From positions 2,728,001 through 2,792,000 of the forward strand of contig NW_027185499.1 of NCBI RefSeq assembly GCF_040183065.1: a stretch of DNA of 64,000 nucleotides, in the 5' to 3' direction. Shown here in pieces: positions 42,958-53,213 of this stretch. Below the pieces are notes generated by a model, which saw only the letters and a list, made by a program, of their open reading frames with translations, was not told the origin of the DNA and did not search any database. The stretch comes from Periplaneta americana (Eukaryota; Arthropoda; Insecta; Blattodea; Blattidae). Every line of letters starts with the position of its first letter. Within the stretch, counting starts at the first letter, position 1. The position numbers and the translations under genes were made by a program.

Positions 42958-43470
42958 AAGATATGAATCGGTATTCGTCCAACAATTTTTTTACCTCACT
43001 GGTTAGTTGATTTAGGTGGTGATGCTGCCATGGTTCTCTATGTTTTTGCCACAATCGACGGGTTTGACGTTTTTCCTTTATAAGCCGTTTTATTTTTGAG
43101 AGAAGAGTTTCGTGATAAGATTTTCTATGTACCCGTCTTGTCGGAACCGTTGCTGCTCGAATAGATGAAGCAATAACATCAGTGAAAGTACGAACTGCTG
43201 CATCAGCATCGGTGATTGTTTTCAAGTTACTGGTGGGCTGCAAAACATCGTCTAGGTTTAGTTGAAAGTTGTTCCAGTTTATAGTACCCTCGATAAGTCG
43301 ATTGGGAGGAGGACGAAGCATAGGATTGTCATCAAATGAAATCAGAACAGGACAATGATCGGAGTCTAATTCATGTAATACACGCTGAGGTGTTCTGAAT
43401 ATATTTGTGCAAAGCTATGTCCAGTATATCAGGTAATATGTTAGGTCGATAGAACGTTGGTTCCAAAGGT
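42958..43470 (-). pseudogene. Jockey ORF2, endonuclease end and linker
   Basis: NIDAPLEPTFYRPNILPDILDIAL, then in another frame RVLHELDSDHCPVLISFDDN (SDH block of the APE endonuclease) and NRLIEGTINWNNFQLNLDDV, SIRAATVPTRRVHRKSY, and the basic linker LIKEKRQTRRLWQKHR. One frame change near 43395. Confidence 0.85.
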
Positions 43471-43496
43471 GCATCGATATTAATAGAGTTTTCCTC

Positions 43497-44021
43497 TTAG
43501 ATAGTTAGTAATCGTCTTCCGTTAGGTGTGGTTACACGACATCCCCATATTTGATGTTTACTATTTAAGTCTCCTAAAAGTATTGTTGGTGTAGTATTAG
43601 AAAAAAGATTAACAACATCTTGAGAATTCAAACGTACTTTTGGTGATTTATATGCTGAAATTATAGTAAACTGTGGAAGGTTATGTGAAGTTATCTTAAT
43701 AGCACAGGCTTCTAAACAGTTCAGTTCTGGCAGAAGTATTGAGTAATGCTGTATATTTTTCCTAATTATAATTGCCACACCACCAGAGGCTTCGGGAGCA
43801 ACACGATCAGTTCTATAAATATTGTAACCAGGAACTGTAAACTGCTCTGGGTGAATAAGATGAGTCTCAGCAACACACGCTACAGCCACATTGTGTCGAG
43901 AGAGAAATTCTAAGAAAGCTCCTCGCTTAGCTTTGATTCCATTTACGTTCCAGTTTACAATAATCAGTTCAGAGAACGTTTTATTGACATTAATGTTCAT
44001 TATTGAGAAGGCCTGTGACAA
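43497..44021 (-). pseudogene. Jockey ORF2, APE endonuclease N-terminal part
   Basis: Begins MSQAFSIMNINVNKTFSE at 44021. VNWNVNGIKAKR (Asn metal ligand), CVAETHL (catalytic Glu), GVAIIIRKNI, FTIISAYKSP and ILLGDLNSKHQIWG follow in the normal order. Ends at a TAG near 43499 after RRLLTI; similarity continues beyond it in the same direction. Confidence 0.9.
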
Positions 44022-44215
44022 GTTGGAGGAGGAAAGCTTTAATCACAGGTAGGTGTGGTTTCAGGGAAGTTATCACTAATTGAATTAAGTTTCCAATAAC
44101 ATCTGTAGCAGGAGCGGTATCTTGAATTGAAGTATTGGTAACATTTGTTTTAATAGGTAGTGAGTGTGGCCAAGAAGGTGTAGATGGCGAGGCAGAAGGA
44201 GAATTTGCTGTAAGA

Positions 44216-45280
44216 TTAGGAACATTTTTGCAAATTTAAGGTTGGCGGTGATGTTGAGAGGTTTTGCTGTGGGGGATTTGAATCAGACTTTTTCTTTAAG
44301 TCAAGACAATAACTACAACCCTTAAAATTTGCTGAGTGTGCTCCTCCACAGTTTATACATTTTGGTTCGGCTTCTTTAGGTTTAGTGCATTCAGAAAAGT
44401 GATGATTTTGAGGACACTTCACACAGCGTGGTGTGAGATAGCAAAAGTTTTTAGTGTGATCATAACGCTGACATTTTGTACACTGAGGAATGTTTCGGGG
44501 TTTTCGGCGATATTCTACTCTAATGAGAGCATGTTGAATTTGTTTTATATCAAAAATCTTCTTACCCTGTTCATTGTTGTCTAATTCCACTGCGCAGAGC
44601 GGCATAGGTTGTCTGTCTCTATAGAAAAGCCTGGTAACTTTAATAACAGGCAGGTTGAGGGATTTAAGCTCCAAGATAACATCATTATCTGTTAGAGAAT
44701 GATGAACATAGCGTAAAACGACTTCCAGTCTCTTGGTATCTGGATTACGAAAAGTATGATAAGGGAGCTGTGATTCTTCTAAGAATTTTGTAACTAAACG
44801 AAAGTCAACAGCAGTAGTGTTAATTTTTAAGACTTTGTTCTGTTGTTGTGTTGAATACTCATTGGAAACAATGGAATCTATGTCGCATATTATCTGCTGG
44901 TAATTATTTACTTCGTGAAGAAATATTGGTGGTACTCTGATTTTGGGAGTAGGCCTAGTAGAGGTTGAATCTTGTGTTGATGCTGGAGTCACATTATCAA
45001 TTTCATCATCCATCTCCTCGAGAGGGGAGAACTTGTTGTGGACGGTAGTTAGATCGACTACATATTTAGAATTTATTTTAGAAGCTGAAATTGTTTGTTT
45101 TTTATTTGGTGTGAAAAAACTTTCATCAGAATTAGAAGACTTATATTCAGTTATTTCTTCATATTGTCGTTTTGTGACTAATTTTGAAGGCTGTATCAAG
45201 GAACGTGATGTAGAAGAGTTAACTGGAGGGCCTTGATTTGGGAAGGATAATTGGCCTTCGTCTTGTTGATGTGATTGCAT
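44216..45280 (-). CDS. Jockey ORF1 nucleic-acid-binding protein
   Basis: 354 codons open from ATG 45280. Low-complexity N-terminus, then the zinc-knuckle-associated domain (about residues 150-260: YHTFRNPDTKRLEVVLRYVH), and three CCHC knuckles near the end: CTKCQRYDHTKNFC, CVKCPQNHHFSEC, CINCGGAHSANFKGC. Such proteins coat the LINE RNA. A probable 1-nt shift near 44225 ends it at LNLQKCS; the alternative frame continues NVPNLTANSPSASPSTPSW to about 43998, overlapping the ORF2 start, so natural length is about 430. Confidence 0.9.
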   Translation of the reverse strand: MQSHQQDEGQLSFPNQGPPVNSSTSRSLIQPSKLVTKRQYEEITEYKSSNSDESFFTPNKKQTISASKINSKYVVDLTTVHNKFSPLEEMDDEIDNVTPASTQDSTSTRPTPKIRVPPIFLHEVNNYQQIICDIDSIVSNEYSTQQQNKVLKINTTAVDFRLVTKFLEESQLPYHTFRNPDTKRLEVVLRYVHHSLTDNDVILELKSLNLPVIKVTRLFYRDRQPMPLCAVELDNNEQGKKIFDIKQIQHALIRVEYRRKPRNIPQCTKCQRYDHTKNFCYLTPRCVKCPQNHHFSECTKPKEAEPKCINCGGAHSANFKGCSYCLDLKKKSDSNPPQQNLSTSPPTLNLQKCS

Positions 45281-45515
45281 ATTGAAGGCTATGATAAAAA
45301 CAAAACACTATCTGTTTCAGATAACCAAAGTGTTCGTATTTAACTTATTAAATATTATATTATTTGAGTAAAACAAATGTTCCTAATATTTCCACACTTT
45401 CTTCAGCTTTCAATAATACAAATAAAGTTTAAATTCACTTACGAACTTTGCTGGATGTAGTTATAAGCACTTAAATAATAATAATATCACCATCGAACAC
45501 AAACTTAAAGTAATG

Positions 45516-46425
45516 TTGAAAAAGTACACATTACATACATCGAAAGCAATGAGCAAGCAAAATTACATCAATATCACTTTAGAATATCCCGCCTCCGCTC
45601 AACGTTGCCAAACCTTCCCAAACCGAAGAAGGTTCTGCCAATAGACATACGAATTCACAGGTTGTTTCAGAAGATATTAAACTCGAAATATTAACAAATG
45701 AAATGTTATGTTACATCAGTGGCCTATCATTTGATCGCCACTGATCAGAATAACGTCAATATCGTTTAGTATGTGTACGGATATCAGAGTGAATATAGAA
45801 GTACTAGCGGATACCTGCCTGGTATAGGTTGCACAAAATTAACAACCCGACTTCTGACTCACTGGCAGAATTATCTTTGCGACAATTTAAAATTTAACAA
45901 AATGAGTTGTCTAGCCCAATCACTTGTACCTGCTTATCACGGAATTCTATTACGTCACAGGAGTAATTCGCCTGCCTGCCACGCACACCCATGTCACTGT
46001 CGACTTAAACGGCATGTGCGCATAATAACAATGAAGCAATAGAGTTATAATGAACTTAAAATGGTAAAGTAAACAACTTTCGACGTTAATACGTCTATAA
46101 ATTCGGTCCAGTAGTAGGAGGCCATTCCAGAATATCGACTAGCACATTTTCAGGTCATCTTTGTCGCGCCTATAATTCGTGAACTACAAGACATATTCAA
46201 TAAGGTAACCGGCGATCGATAGCCGAAGAACCGCTGTATCCAACATGATCTTAAGTTTGAGAGGGTGACGTCATCTAGCAATACGCGGAAGGAGTGAAAT
46301 TGAGGCAAGAATTGTCGGATCGCACGGCTACCGAGGCAGTGTAATTCGAGAATGCCAAGTGGTAGGACATTCGCAGTGATGTCAAGCTAATTGTAACGAA
46401 GCAGGTTACAATAACAGTTCAGCCA
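45516..46425. other. Unannotated, with one palindrome
   Basis: ATCAGTGGC...GCCACTGAT, a 9-bp-arm palindrome, lies at 45715-45745. Otherwise nothing recognised. Confidence 0.4.
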
Positions 46426-46429
46426 TCGG

Positions 46430-46585
46430 CGCAGTTCAGTCGGCTAAAGCGCCTGCCTGCCGATCAGGAATTGCGCTCGGGCACGGGTTCTGTTCGCGCT
46501 TGGGGTGATTACCTGATTGTTTTTTTTATTGTTTTTTTTTTTCGACGTTTTCAGCAACCGTAAAGTCAATATCAAGGATTTCAAC
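46430..46585 (+). mobile_element. tRNA-derived SINE
   Basis: Head GGCGCAGTTCAGTCGGCTAA (A box), GCCTGCCGATCAGGAATTGC, B box region GGGTTCTGTTCGCGC (altered), then TTGGGGTGATTACCTGATTG and CAACCGTAAAGTCAATATC. Same family as 33012-33226; 3' part truncated. Confidence 0.8.
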
Positions 46586-46898
46586 TCTGGAAACAGTCAG
46601 CCCTATTCCTTAAGTAAGAAAACCTAAACCCTCTGGGCGTAAAAACAAACAGCGGACGTCCTATCTTCCCTACGACGCGATGTCAACTTCATTGTTAACC
46701 TATAGATCTAACTTACTGATGCCGATAACATAAATTTTATTATTAATGGTATAAAACTTGTAACTTAATCTTACATCTGCGAGTGTGTCGAATAAGTGCT
46801 TTCAAGGTGAGCAAGTTTGAAGAAGCAATTAAACTTGGAATCTCACAACTTACATTACGGCCGTGTATAGATACAGAAGGCATTACTCCAATACACTT

Positions 46899-47027
46899 TG
46901 CACCAATCAAATTTCTAATCGCCGCGCAAGTGTTGCTGGGAATGAAATGTACCCAACAAACCTTGCACCAATAAAATTTGTAATCACCGCGAAAGTGTTG
47001 CTGGGAATAAAATGTCACTTATATTTG
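46899..47027. repeat. 65-bp direct duplication
   Basis: Two adjacent copies beginning TTGCACCAAT and containing GTGTTGCTGGGAAT, about 88 percent identical. The second copy abuts the RTE fragment. Confidence 0.8.
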
Positions 47028-47120
47028 TTACTGTTGCTGCAAGATATTTGAATTTTTCCACCTCTTCGAAGGATAAATCTTCTATTTTTATGTTTCCATT
47101 TCGTACAATATTCTGGTTAT
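47018..47120 (-). pseudogene. RTE LINE fragment
   Basis: Minus strand: [25 protein letters not shown], matching 42250-42325. About 100 bp, truncated both sides. Confidence 0.85.
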
Positions 47121-47195
47121 CGCAGACATAAGGAACAGGAAAATCAGAAATGTGAACATTCGGTTGCAAAGTTCCAATCGTACATTGCAACTGCA

Positions 47196-47477
47196 TTGAC
47201 TACATCAGGGAAAGAAAAAAACAAAAAGCATCGTTCCAATGAACATCAAGGGATCTCTCCGAAAGGAAGAAAATTTGCGATCCGACCAGTTGACGATGTC
47301 CGATATGATGGTTATCAGCACTGGCCCCAGTACTCTGCCAAAGGCAGATGCAAATATTGCTCTACAGGCTTTACTCGGGTAGTTTGCTCAAAATGCAAAG
47401 TAAATCTGTGCATGACTTCGGGAAGGGAAAGAACTACTTTCCATAACAAGCAATCTGACAAAGATAGTAAATTCTGA
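47196..47477 (+). pseudogene. piggyBac transposase C-terminal zinc finger
   Basis: FAIRPVDDVRYDGYQHWPQYS followed by CKYCSTGF and VVCSKCKVNLCMTS, the cysteine-rich DNA-binding tail of PGBD4-like piggyBac transposases (usual form D..GHWP.......RC..C......Y.C..C...LC). Only the last 70 or so residues are present; the final His-bearing part reads TTFHNKQSD. No TTAA-flanked ends identified. Confidence 0.78.
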
Positions 47478-48217
47478 ATTTTTGTAATGCTTTGTAAGAC
47501 ACGACTTTGCTTTTTTATTATTTTCTAAAATAACTCATTGTAATCGTAACACATTTCTGTTGACCTTCTTTGTGTAGAAATTAAAGCGTTGTAAGAAGTT
47601 TATTCCTGTTTTATAATACTTTGTGTTTTTACAACCACTCCACCTCAATGTAGCTGTCAAAGTGTAACCATATTTGGGATGTTTTTTTTTTACAAAGTGC
47701 ACATATGTGTGCAAATACAGTCCATTGTTGCGATAAGGTACAGAAATTAAATTTAACATTATGTTTTATGCATTTGGGGTTTAAACTGTAATATGATATT
47801 CAATGAAAGCCAGTGAATATAATGACACATGCTTAACGATCAAGTTCATTTTGCTTTTTGCAGAATTACTGGTTGTGGACTGTGACGATTATTCGCCAAC
47901 ATCATCTGCCACCCCTGCTGCAGCAGAGGAAAACGGTGGAGAAATGGAAACGAAGAGGAAGAAATTTAATGTCTTATTTTAAATTATTTTGGCGGTTTTT
48001 TTGCTACTGTTGTTGTGTTGGGCGTAAGAAGTAGTAAATTTTAAGTCTATGGCTAGAGCTCGAACAAATTCTTCCTAAACAAGATAGCAGCACAACCATA
48101 ACATTCAATTTAAAATGCGCGATGGTGCTTATTCCATCTTAATAAAACTGCACTGCACGTAAGAAACGTAACTTCAGTCGCTAACTACCAAACTGTTCAC
48201 TTAAGAAGACACTATAA
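47478..48217. other. Intergenic with one exon-like stretch
   Basis: T-rich sequence; see the candidate exon at 47872. Confidence 0.4.
47872..47985 (+). CDS. Candidate terminal exon, weak
   Basis: A good acceptor (TTTTGCTTTTTGCAG) precedes an open stretch reading ELLVVDCDDYSPTSSATPAAA, then EENGGEMETKRKKFNVLF and a stop. GC content and codon choice rise relative to the surroundings. No family recognised and no upstream exon found; it could equally be the tail of an unrecognised transposon gene. Confidence 0.22.
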
Positions 48218-48219
48218 TA

Positions 48220-49613
48220 CAGTGAAGCCTGCCTTTGCGGTCACTTTATTTAAACGGCCACCTGGCCAAAAGGCCAATTTTCTCTGGAACCAATTGGATT
48301 TTCCATAAGTTCAATACAAATTCTCTCTTTATTTAGCGGCCATCTCATGTGCCGGCCAGAGGCCGGGGTCTATTTGCATTGGAACCTGACTATAACGGTC
48401 ACTGTCCAACAAAAAATCTTTTCACAGATACTGTCTGACCTACTTTTTCGACGGTTAGAGGACAGGAAGCAATATGCACTTGATTCAGAGGAACTGTGAA
48501 GTTAGTTTGAGAGAGAAATCAAGTTTAACAATAAATTTAGAATGGTGTTAAGTTTAGAGGTGAGACGAAAAATGATTGAAGGCAGTGAGAAGGAAACATC
48601 TGCGAGAAAAATTGCAGAAACATTCAAATGTGGAAGGACACAAATAAACGGTATAAATAAGAATAAAGATGAAATATTAAAAGAATGGGAGGAAGACAAT
48701 CTGTGTTTAGTAATGTGAATGATTTCGTTTACGAATCGTTCAAGTGTGCGAGGGAAAAGTAATTGCCTGTAAGTGGGCTTATGATTCAAAAGAAAGCTCT
48801 TGAAATTGCGAAAGAACTCAATGTAAGAAATTTGTTGCTAGTAATGCGTGGTTAGAGTGCTTTAGAAAACGGCATAACATTACATTTCGTTCTGTATCTG
48901 GTGAAGGAGGTGACATTGCAACCAATGTTATTTAAGAATGAAAAAATTAGACTGCCTTCAATTCTTGCGGAATATGAACTCAGAGACATTTACAATGTTG
49001 ACGAAACAGGTTTATTTTCAGAGCCCTCCCTAACAAAACTTAAGTTTTAAGAAGAAAGTATGTAAAGGGAGGGAGTTGGCAAAAAAAAAAAAAAGAGAAT
49101 AACCCTGCTCTTTCGTTTTAATGCTGCAGGGGAAAAAGAACCTCTCTTAATGATAGGGAAATCATTGAAACCGAGATGTTTGAAAAATGTTGACATGGGC
49201 TTATTGGAGGTGAAGTGAACTGCCAATAAAGCTTGGATGACATCATCATTGTTTGAGAATTAACTATGCGTTTTCAATTCCAAGATTAAACGACAAAATC
49301 GCAATGTGATCCGTGAAATTGGCATTCCTCCCACCAAATACCACATCACACCTCCAGCCCCTTGAGCAAGGTATTATCCAGTCATTTAAACTGAGGTACC
49401 GCATGCGAGTTTTCAAAAGGCTAGTTGCAAAAATGGAAGAGGTTGACATTAATATGCATGATTTTTGTACGCGCACAGTCCTAAAAAGTCAGTGAAGTTC
49501 AGTATTTTCATGCTGATCCATAAAAGAAACGCAACCGTAATCAAGCGGCCACCTGATAAAACGGCCATTTTACAAGGTAACTTCAGATGGCCGCTTTAGA
49601 CAGGTTTCACCTG
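48220..49613 (+). mobile_element. Tigger/pogo element
   Basis: Left end CAGTGAAGCCTGCCTTTGCG and right end whose inverse starts CAGGTGAAACCTGTC, a TA at 48218-48219, and repeated subterminal CGGCCACCTG / GCGGCCAC motifs. 1394 bp with a decayed transposase on the plus strand. The right terminal base pattern has a 1-bp change, so its target duplication is uncertain. Confidence 0.82.
48541..49495 (+). pseudogene. Tigger/pogo transposase
   Basis: Readings: LEVRRKMIEGSEKETSARKIAETFKCGRTQI (CENP-B-type HTH), KALEIAKELN, DIYNVDETGLF (first catalytic Asp), TLLFRFNAAGEKEPLLMIGKS, LAFLPPNTTSHLQPLEQGII (third catalytic region, here LEQ in place of LDQ) and KLRYRMRVFKRL. Many stops and frame changes; part of the segment between first and third motifs is shortened. 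Confidence 0.85.
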
Positions 49614-49794
49614 TTATTGAACGGTTCCTTGTTTACGAAGAAATTGTTATCTCTACTTAATAAATTAGTGGCGAAAATAGGAGTTAAAAAGTGACATGCT
49701 ATAACTGTAGTTCAATGTAAACTGCAATGTTGCCAAAAAATTATAACGATCGATTCCCAATTTAGAGAATGGAATGACTCTGTCTTATACTTTA

Positions 49795-50145
49795 TGTAGT
49801 CTTCTTCTTCTGTGTGTCCTTCCGGTGTCCTTTGGATTCCCCTCGTTCCCACTGTATTCCTCTTATTCTCTTCGCATCCACTACTCTGTTCTTTAACACC
49901 TATTATTCTCTTGATATTTCTCTCGTTCTCATGACATTTTCTAAGTAACCCTTGTATACCCATTCTCATTGTTGTATTCCCCTTCCTTGTTCTTGAATTT
50001 TTCTTATTCTCCCTGTATTTCCTTTTCCATTAGTATTCTCCTCGTCTTCCCTTTTCTCTCGTCTTTCTCTTTTCTACTCGGGTTACCTAGTTTTTCTTTC
50101 ATTCCCCTTGTTCTCCTTGCATATCCTCTATTCTACTTACAGTAA
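49795..50145. repeat. Polypyrimidine tract, degenerate TTCTC repeat
   Basis: About 350 bp almost entirely C and T on the plus strand with words such as TTCTCCTTG, TTCCCCTTG and ATTCTC recurring. Strong strand asymmetry; no coding. Confidence 0.85.
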
Positions 50146-50359
50146 CATTTTCCCCCATTATACACGAGTCATTAAATAATTAGTGGCAACAATGTCTGTA
50201 TCTGGCGCTATCAGCGGTTAAATATGCAAGCTGATAACAATGGGAAAGAAGAGCATCTGATGTGTGTTATCTGTGAGTTTGAAGACGTAATCTCATTTAT
50301 AAGATATTTGTAGTGAGTTTAATTTGTAGATAGTTACCCGTAGTGCTCTAAAATGTTTC

Positions 50360-50596
50360 GCAAATACGAATAAAGATGCTTCATTAAAATTCAGATTGCA
50401 AGAGGCAGGAACGCTTGACAATGCCATACAGCATTACTGGAAGCTTGTGATAGAGAGACTTCACCATATCGTACCGTGGCTAGGTGGGCATATGCATTTC
50501 GCAACGGGAGAGAAGATGTTCATAAAAACGTGGAGCAGGAAGACCGCAATCGGCAAATGATGATGTGCATGTGAGCACTACTGGAGAACCTATGAA
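50360..50596 (+). pseudogene. mariner-family transposase N-terminus
   Basis: Readings in two frames: ASLKIQIARG, SPYRTVARWAYAFRNGREDVH and the remains of a GRPQSANDDVH block. PYRTVARW is the second helix-turn-helix signature of insect mariners. It stops where the LINE at 50597 begins. Confidence 0.7.
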
Positions 50597-51525
50597 ATGT
50601 CAGATGGAAGTGGAATTGGGAGAGGAGTACATCGAAGATGCACCTTATCAACTATTCTGCTCAACATCAATTTGAATGATTTAGTGAAGAACAATTTTCA
50701 AAACATGGGAGGAGTTATAGTAAGAGGCAGAAGAATAAAGTGTATACGGTTTGCTGCTGATATGGCGTTGTTAGCTATAAAGGAGATGATACAAAGGGAT
50801 ATGCTACTGGAGCTATATGACAGCTGTGAACAATATGGGATGAAGAGAAATGCAAATAAGACGAAGATCATGGTCATAGGAAGAAAAATAAAGAAGGTAA
50901 ACTTGCGAATTCTAAATGAGACAATACTACAAGTGAACAGCTACAAATACTTGGGGTGTACTATAAGGAGTAACATGAGCTGCTATCAGGAAGTCGAAAG
51001 GGGGACAGCAATGGCCAAGGAAGCTTTTAATAGAAAAAGGAGCATCTTCTGCGGACCTCTGAAGAGAGAACTAAGGAAGAGACTAGTGAAGTGCTTTGTA
51101 TGAAATGTAGCATTGTAAGTGACAGAAACATGGACGTTACGACGAAGTGAAGAGATGAGAATTAAATCATTTCAAATGTGAATATACAGAAGAATGGAAC
51201 ATGTGAAGTGGACTGAAAAAATAAGAAATGAAACTGTGTTGAAAAGAGTGGGTGAAGAAAGAATGAGGCTGAAACTGATCAGGAAAATGAAAAGAAATTG
51301 GTTCGGTCACTTGCTGAGAAGAAACTGCCTACTGAAGGGTGCAGTGGAAGGGGTGGTGAACGGGAGAACAGTTCGGGGCAGAAAATGTTATCAGATGATA
51401 GACGACATTAAGATGTATGGCTCATATGAGGAGGCAAAGAGGAAGGCAGAAAAGAGGAAAGATTGGAGAAAGCTGGGTTGGCAGTGAAAGACCTTGCCTT
51501 GGGCAGAACAATGAATGAATGAATA
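50597..51525 (+). pseudogene. LINE RT second half, (TGAA)n-tailed family
   Basis: IGRGVHRRCTLSTILLNINL (palm), IRFAADMALLAI (FADD altered to FAAD), GMKRNANKTKIMVIGRK, VNSYKYLGCTI, a stop at 51101, WFGHLLRRNCLLKGAVEGVV, RGRKCYQMIDDIKMYGSYEEA, end LGWQ, then CCTTGGGCAGAAC and (TGAA)n. 5'-truncated. Fragments of the same family are at 30560 and 55843. Confidence 0.87.
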
Positions 51526-51530
51526 TATAT

Positions 51531-52184
51531 CGCAAAGTACCGCAGTTCACGGAGAGAGAGCTACTACTATCTGATGAGGACAAAGTGATTTTTCTGAAAG
51601 GAAAATGCAAGTATTACATATGAGGTAGTGATGACATTATATTAGTGACAATTTATACAGAGTGTTTTAAAAATGGACTGAAAGTAATCCCAGTGTTAGG
51701 GAAATTTTAGCTAACAACAGTTAGAGGTTGAATTGTACCGTAACTTTCGCGGAAAATATGTTATATGCAATCAGACCTTGTGAATCACCAGTATCGTGTC
51801 CTGAAAATTGACACCTGGTCCCAGTTGGGGACATCCTAGGAAATAGTTTCAGGAGAGCAACAAGAATCGTAAGAGACGAAAAGTGGAAACATTATTCGCA
51901 AGTATGAGTGCAAACTAACTTCTGCTGGTCAGATTAGCTTACGATCTGAATAACGTTAAAATTATGTTTTAGAGAATATTTTTATAACTCTTTTTTATTT
52001 TTTATTTTGTTTGAAGAAGACAAACTTTCACCTAAGTAATTGTTCGACTTTTATATATTTTTTGGTGGGGGGGGCAGGTCAATCCTAATAATAACTGATA
52101 GGCTTTAGGAGTAATTATTCCACTTTCTGGTAAACTGAAACATCCGGTGCCATGACTCTCTAAAACTCAATTTTCGAATTATTC
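51531..52184. other. Unannotated
   Basis: ATACAGAGTGTTTTAAAAATGG near 51657 looks like a transposon end, but no partner was found. Confidence 0.4.
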
Positions 52185-52290
52185 AGGAAATAAAAATCAC
52201 TCCGATCAGCTCGAATCCGCTCTTCTCTGCATGACTTGCAGATGTCTGAGCTACTGAGACGAGTCAGAAGACTTCACTTCTGCGCGGCAT
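52185..52290 (-). mobile_element. tRNA-derived SINE
   Basis: Minus strand: CTCAGTAGCTCAGACATCTG (A box), GCGGATTCGAGCTGATC (B box), then GAGTGATTTTTATTTCC. The motif CTCAGTAGCC recurs just upstream at 52288-52300. Confidence 0.55.
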
Positions 52291-52319
52291 CTCAGTAGCC
52301 TCACTAAAGTCTAGATATA

Positions 52320-52867
52320 CAAGGTGATTCAAAAGTCGCACGACATAGGACATCTCCGGTATTAATGTAAGTAAAAAAATTAATTTCAAATAAATGTTTA
52401 GATAATGGTACGTGTAGTTCATGTGGAAAATTTAAATAAAATCGTAAGAGCCATTTTTCAGAAAAATTACAACAAACCTGTTCGCGTTTCAAGTGAAGTA
52501 CCAGTTTGGTTAGGGGAAACGCATCCAAAACTGAGGTGTCACATCTCTGGAGAGTACGAAACTTAAATTAGAAATCTGGTTTGGGTCGCGCGCCTTAATT
52601 AATAAATTGTGTTTTTTTTTTTTGTGTTGACAGGTGAGTAAGTGCTAGTTTCACCAGTGAACCAGGTATCAACAAACATGTACACTTTTCCTGAGAGGGT
52701 GGAAATGGTTCTCATCCATGTGGGAGGCCTGAGTCTACGGGAAGCAGCAGAAGAATATCACAGACGGCATCCAGAGCAACCTACCCCACATCACGGAAGC
52801 ATTGGTCGTTTAATGGAAGGGTTCAAGACAGCAGGCAGTATCCAGTTACACAATAACGAAATATTGC
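52320..52867 (+). mobile_element. IS630-like element, left part
   Basis: Starts with a TA and CAAGGTGATTCAAAAGTCGC, a terminus style common to insect IS630/mariner-like elements, followed by a 5' UTR and the first 75 codons of a transposase. It breaks off at about 52867 against a dispersed repeat; no right end found. Confidence 0.65.
52642..52866 (+). pseudogene. DUF4817-type transposase N-terminus
   Basis: Starts properly at MYTFPERVEMVLIHVGGLSL (ATG 52678), then REAAEEYHRRHPEQPTPHHG and IGRLMEGFKTAGSI, a complete helix-turn-helix module (usual form MYT..ERVEMVLI.GE...R.A...FN..HP). It then loses similarity as the frame enters the neighbouring repeat; catalytic domain absent. Confidence 0.75.
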
Positions 52868-52996
52868 GTTTTTGTTATGCCGGCACTCCAAGCTTTCGCC
52901 TTTAGACTATATCGTCCCGCTGCACACGTAAAGCAGTGAAGTTGCCGATACATCAGGGGTTTAGACTGTAAGTCTGCTTTCCCGCAACCCCTATTA
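52868..52996 (-). repeat. Dispersed repeat, copy 2 of 2
   Basis: Inverse orientation match to 23640-23775. Its inverse is preceded by GGTTTGATTCC, a B-box-like word, which hints at a SINE tail. Confidence 0.7.
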
Positions 52997-53213
52997 CTTT
53001 AGGAATCAAACCCAGCGAGCTGTATGTACCAGATGTACGTATTATTATTACTGACCACTAAGTATGCGTTTTTATAATTATTCTTCTGTACGTGCATGAA
53101 TATTGATATTTTTAGATCTTCTCCATAGAAGGATAAAATTATTAGGTTCTCTCTCTATTTTAATCTTCTTAACTTTTACATGAGGGTAACTATTTATTAG
53201 TTATTCATTTACA

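Larger units (their letters stand above)
39996..45505 (-). mobile_element. Full-length Jockey LINE, split by an RTE
   Basis: Flanked by TAAAGTAATG at 39986-39995 and 45506-45515. Poly(A) tail (T12 on the plus strand at 39996-40007), ORF2, ORF1 and about 225 bp of 5' UTR, all minus strand. Subtracting the RTE and its duplication gives about 4.38 kb, normal for Jockey. The 5' end reads AAGTTTGTGTTCGATGG. One of the best-preserved long elements here. Confidence 0.93.
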
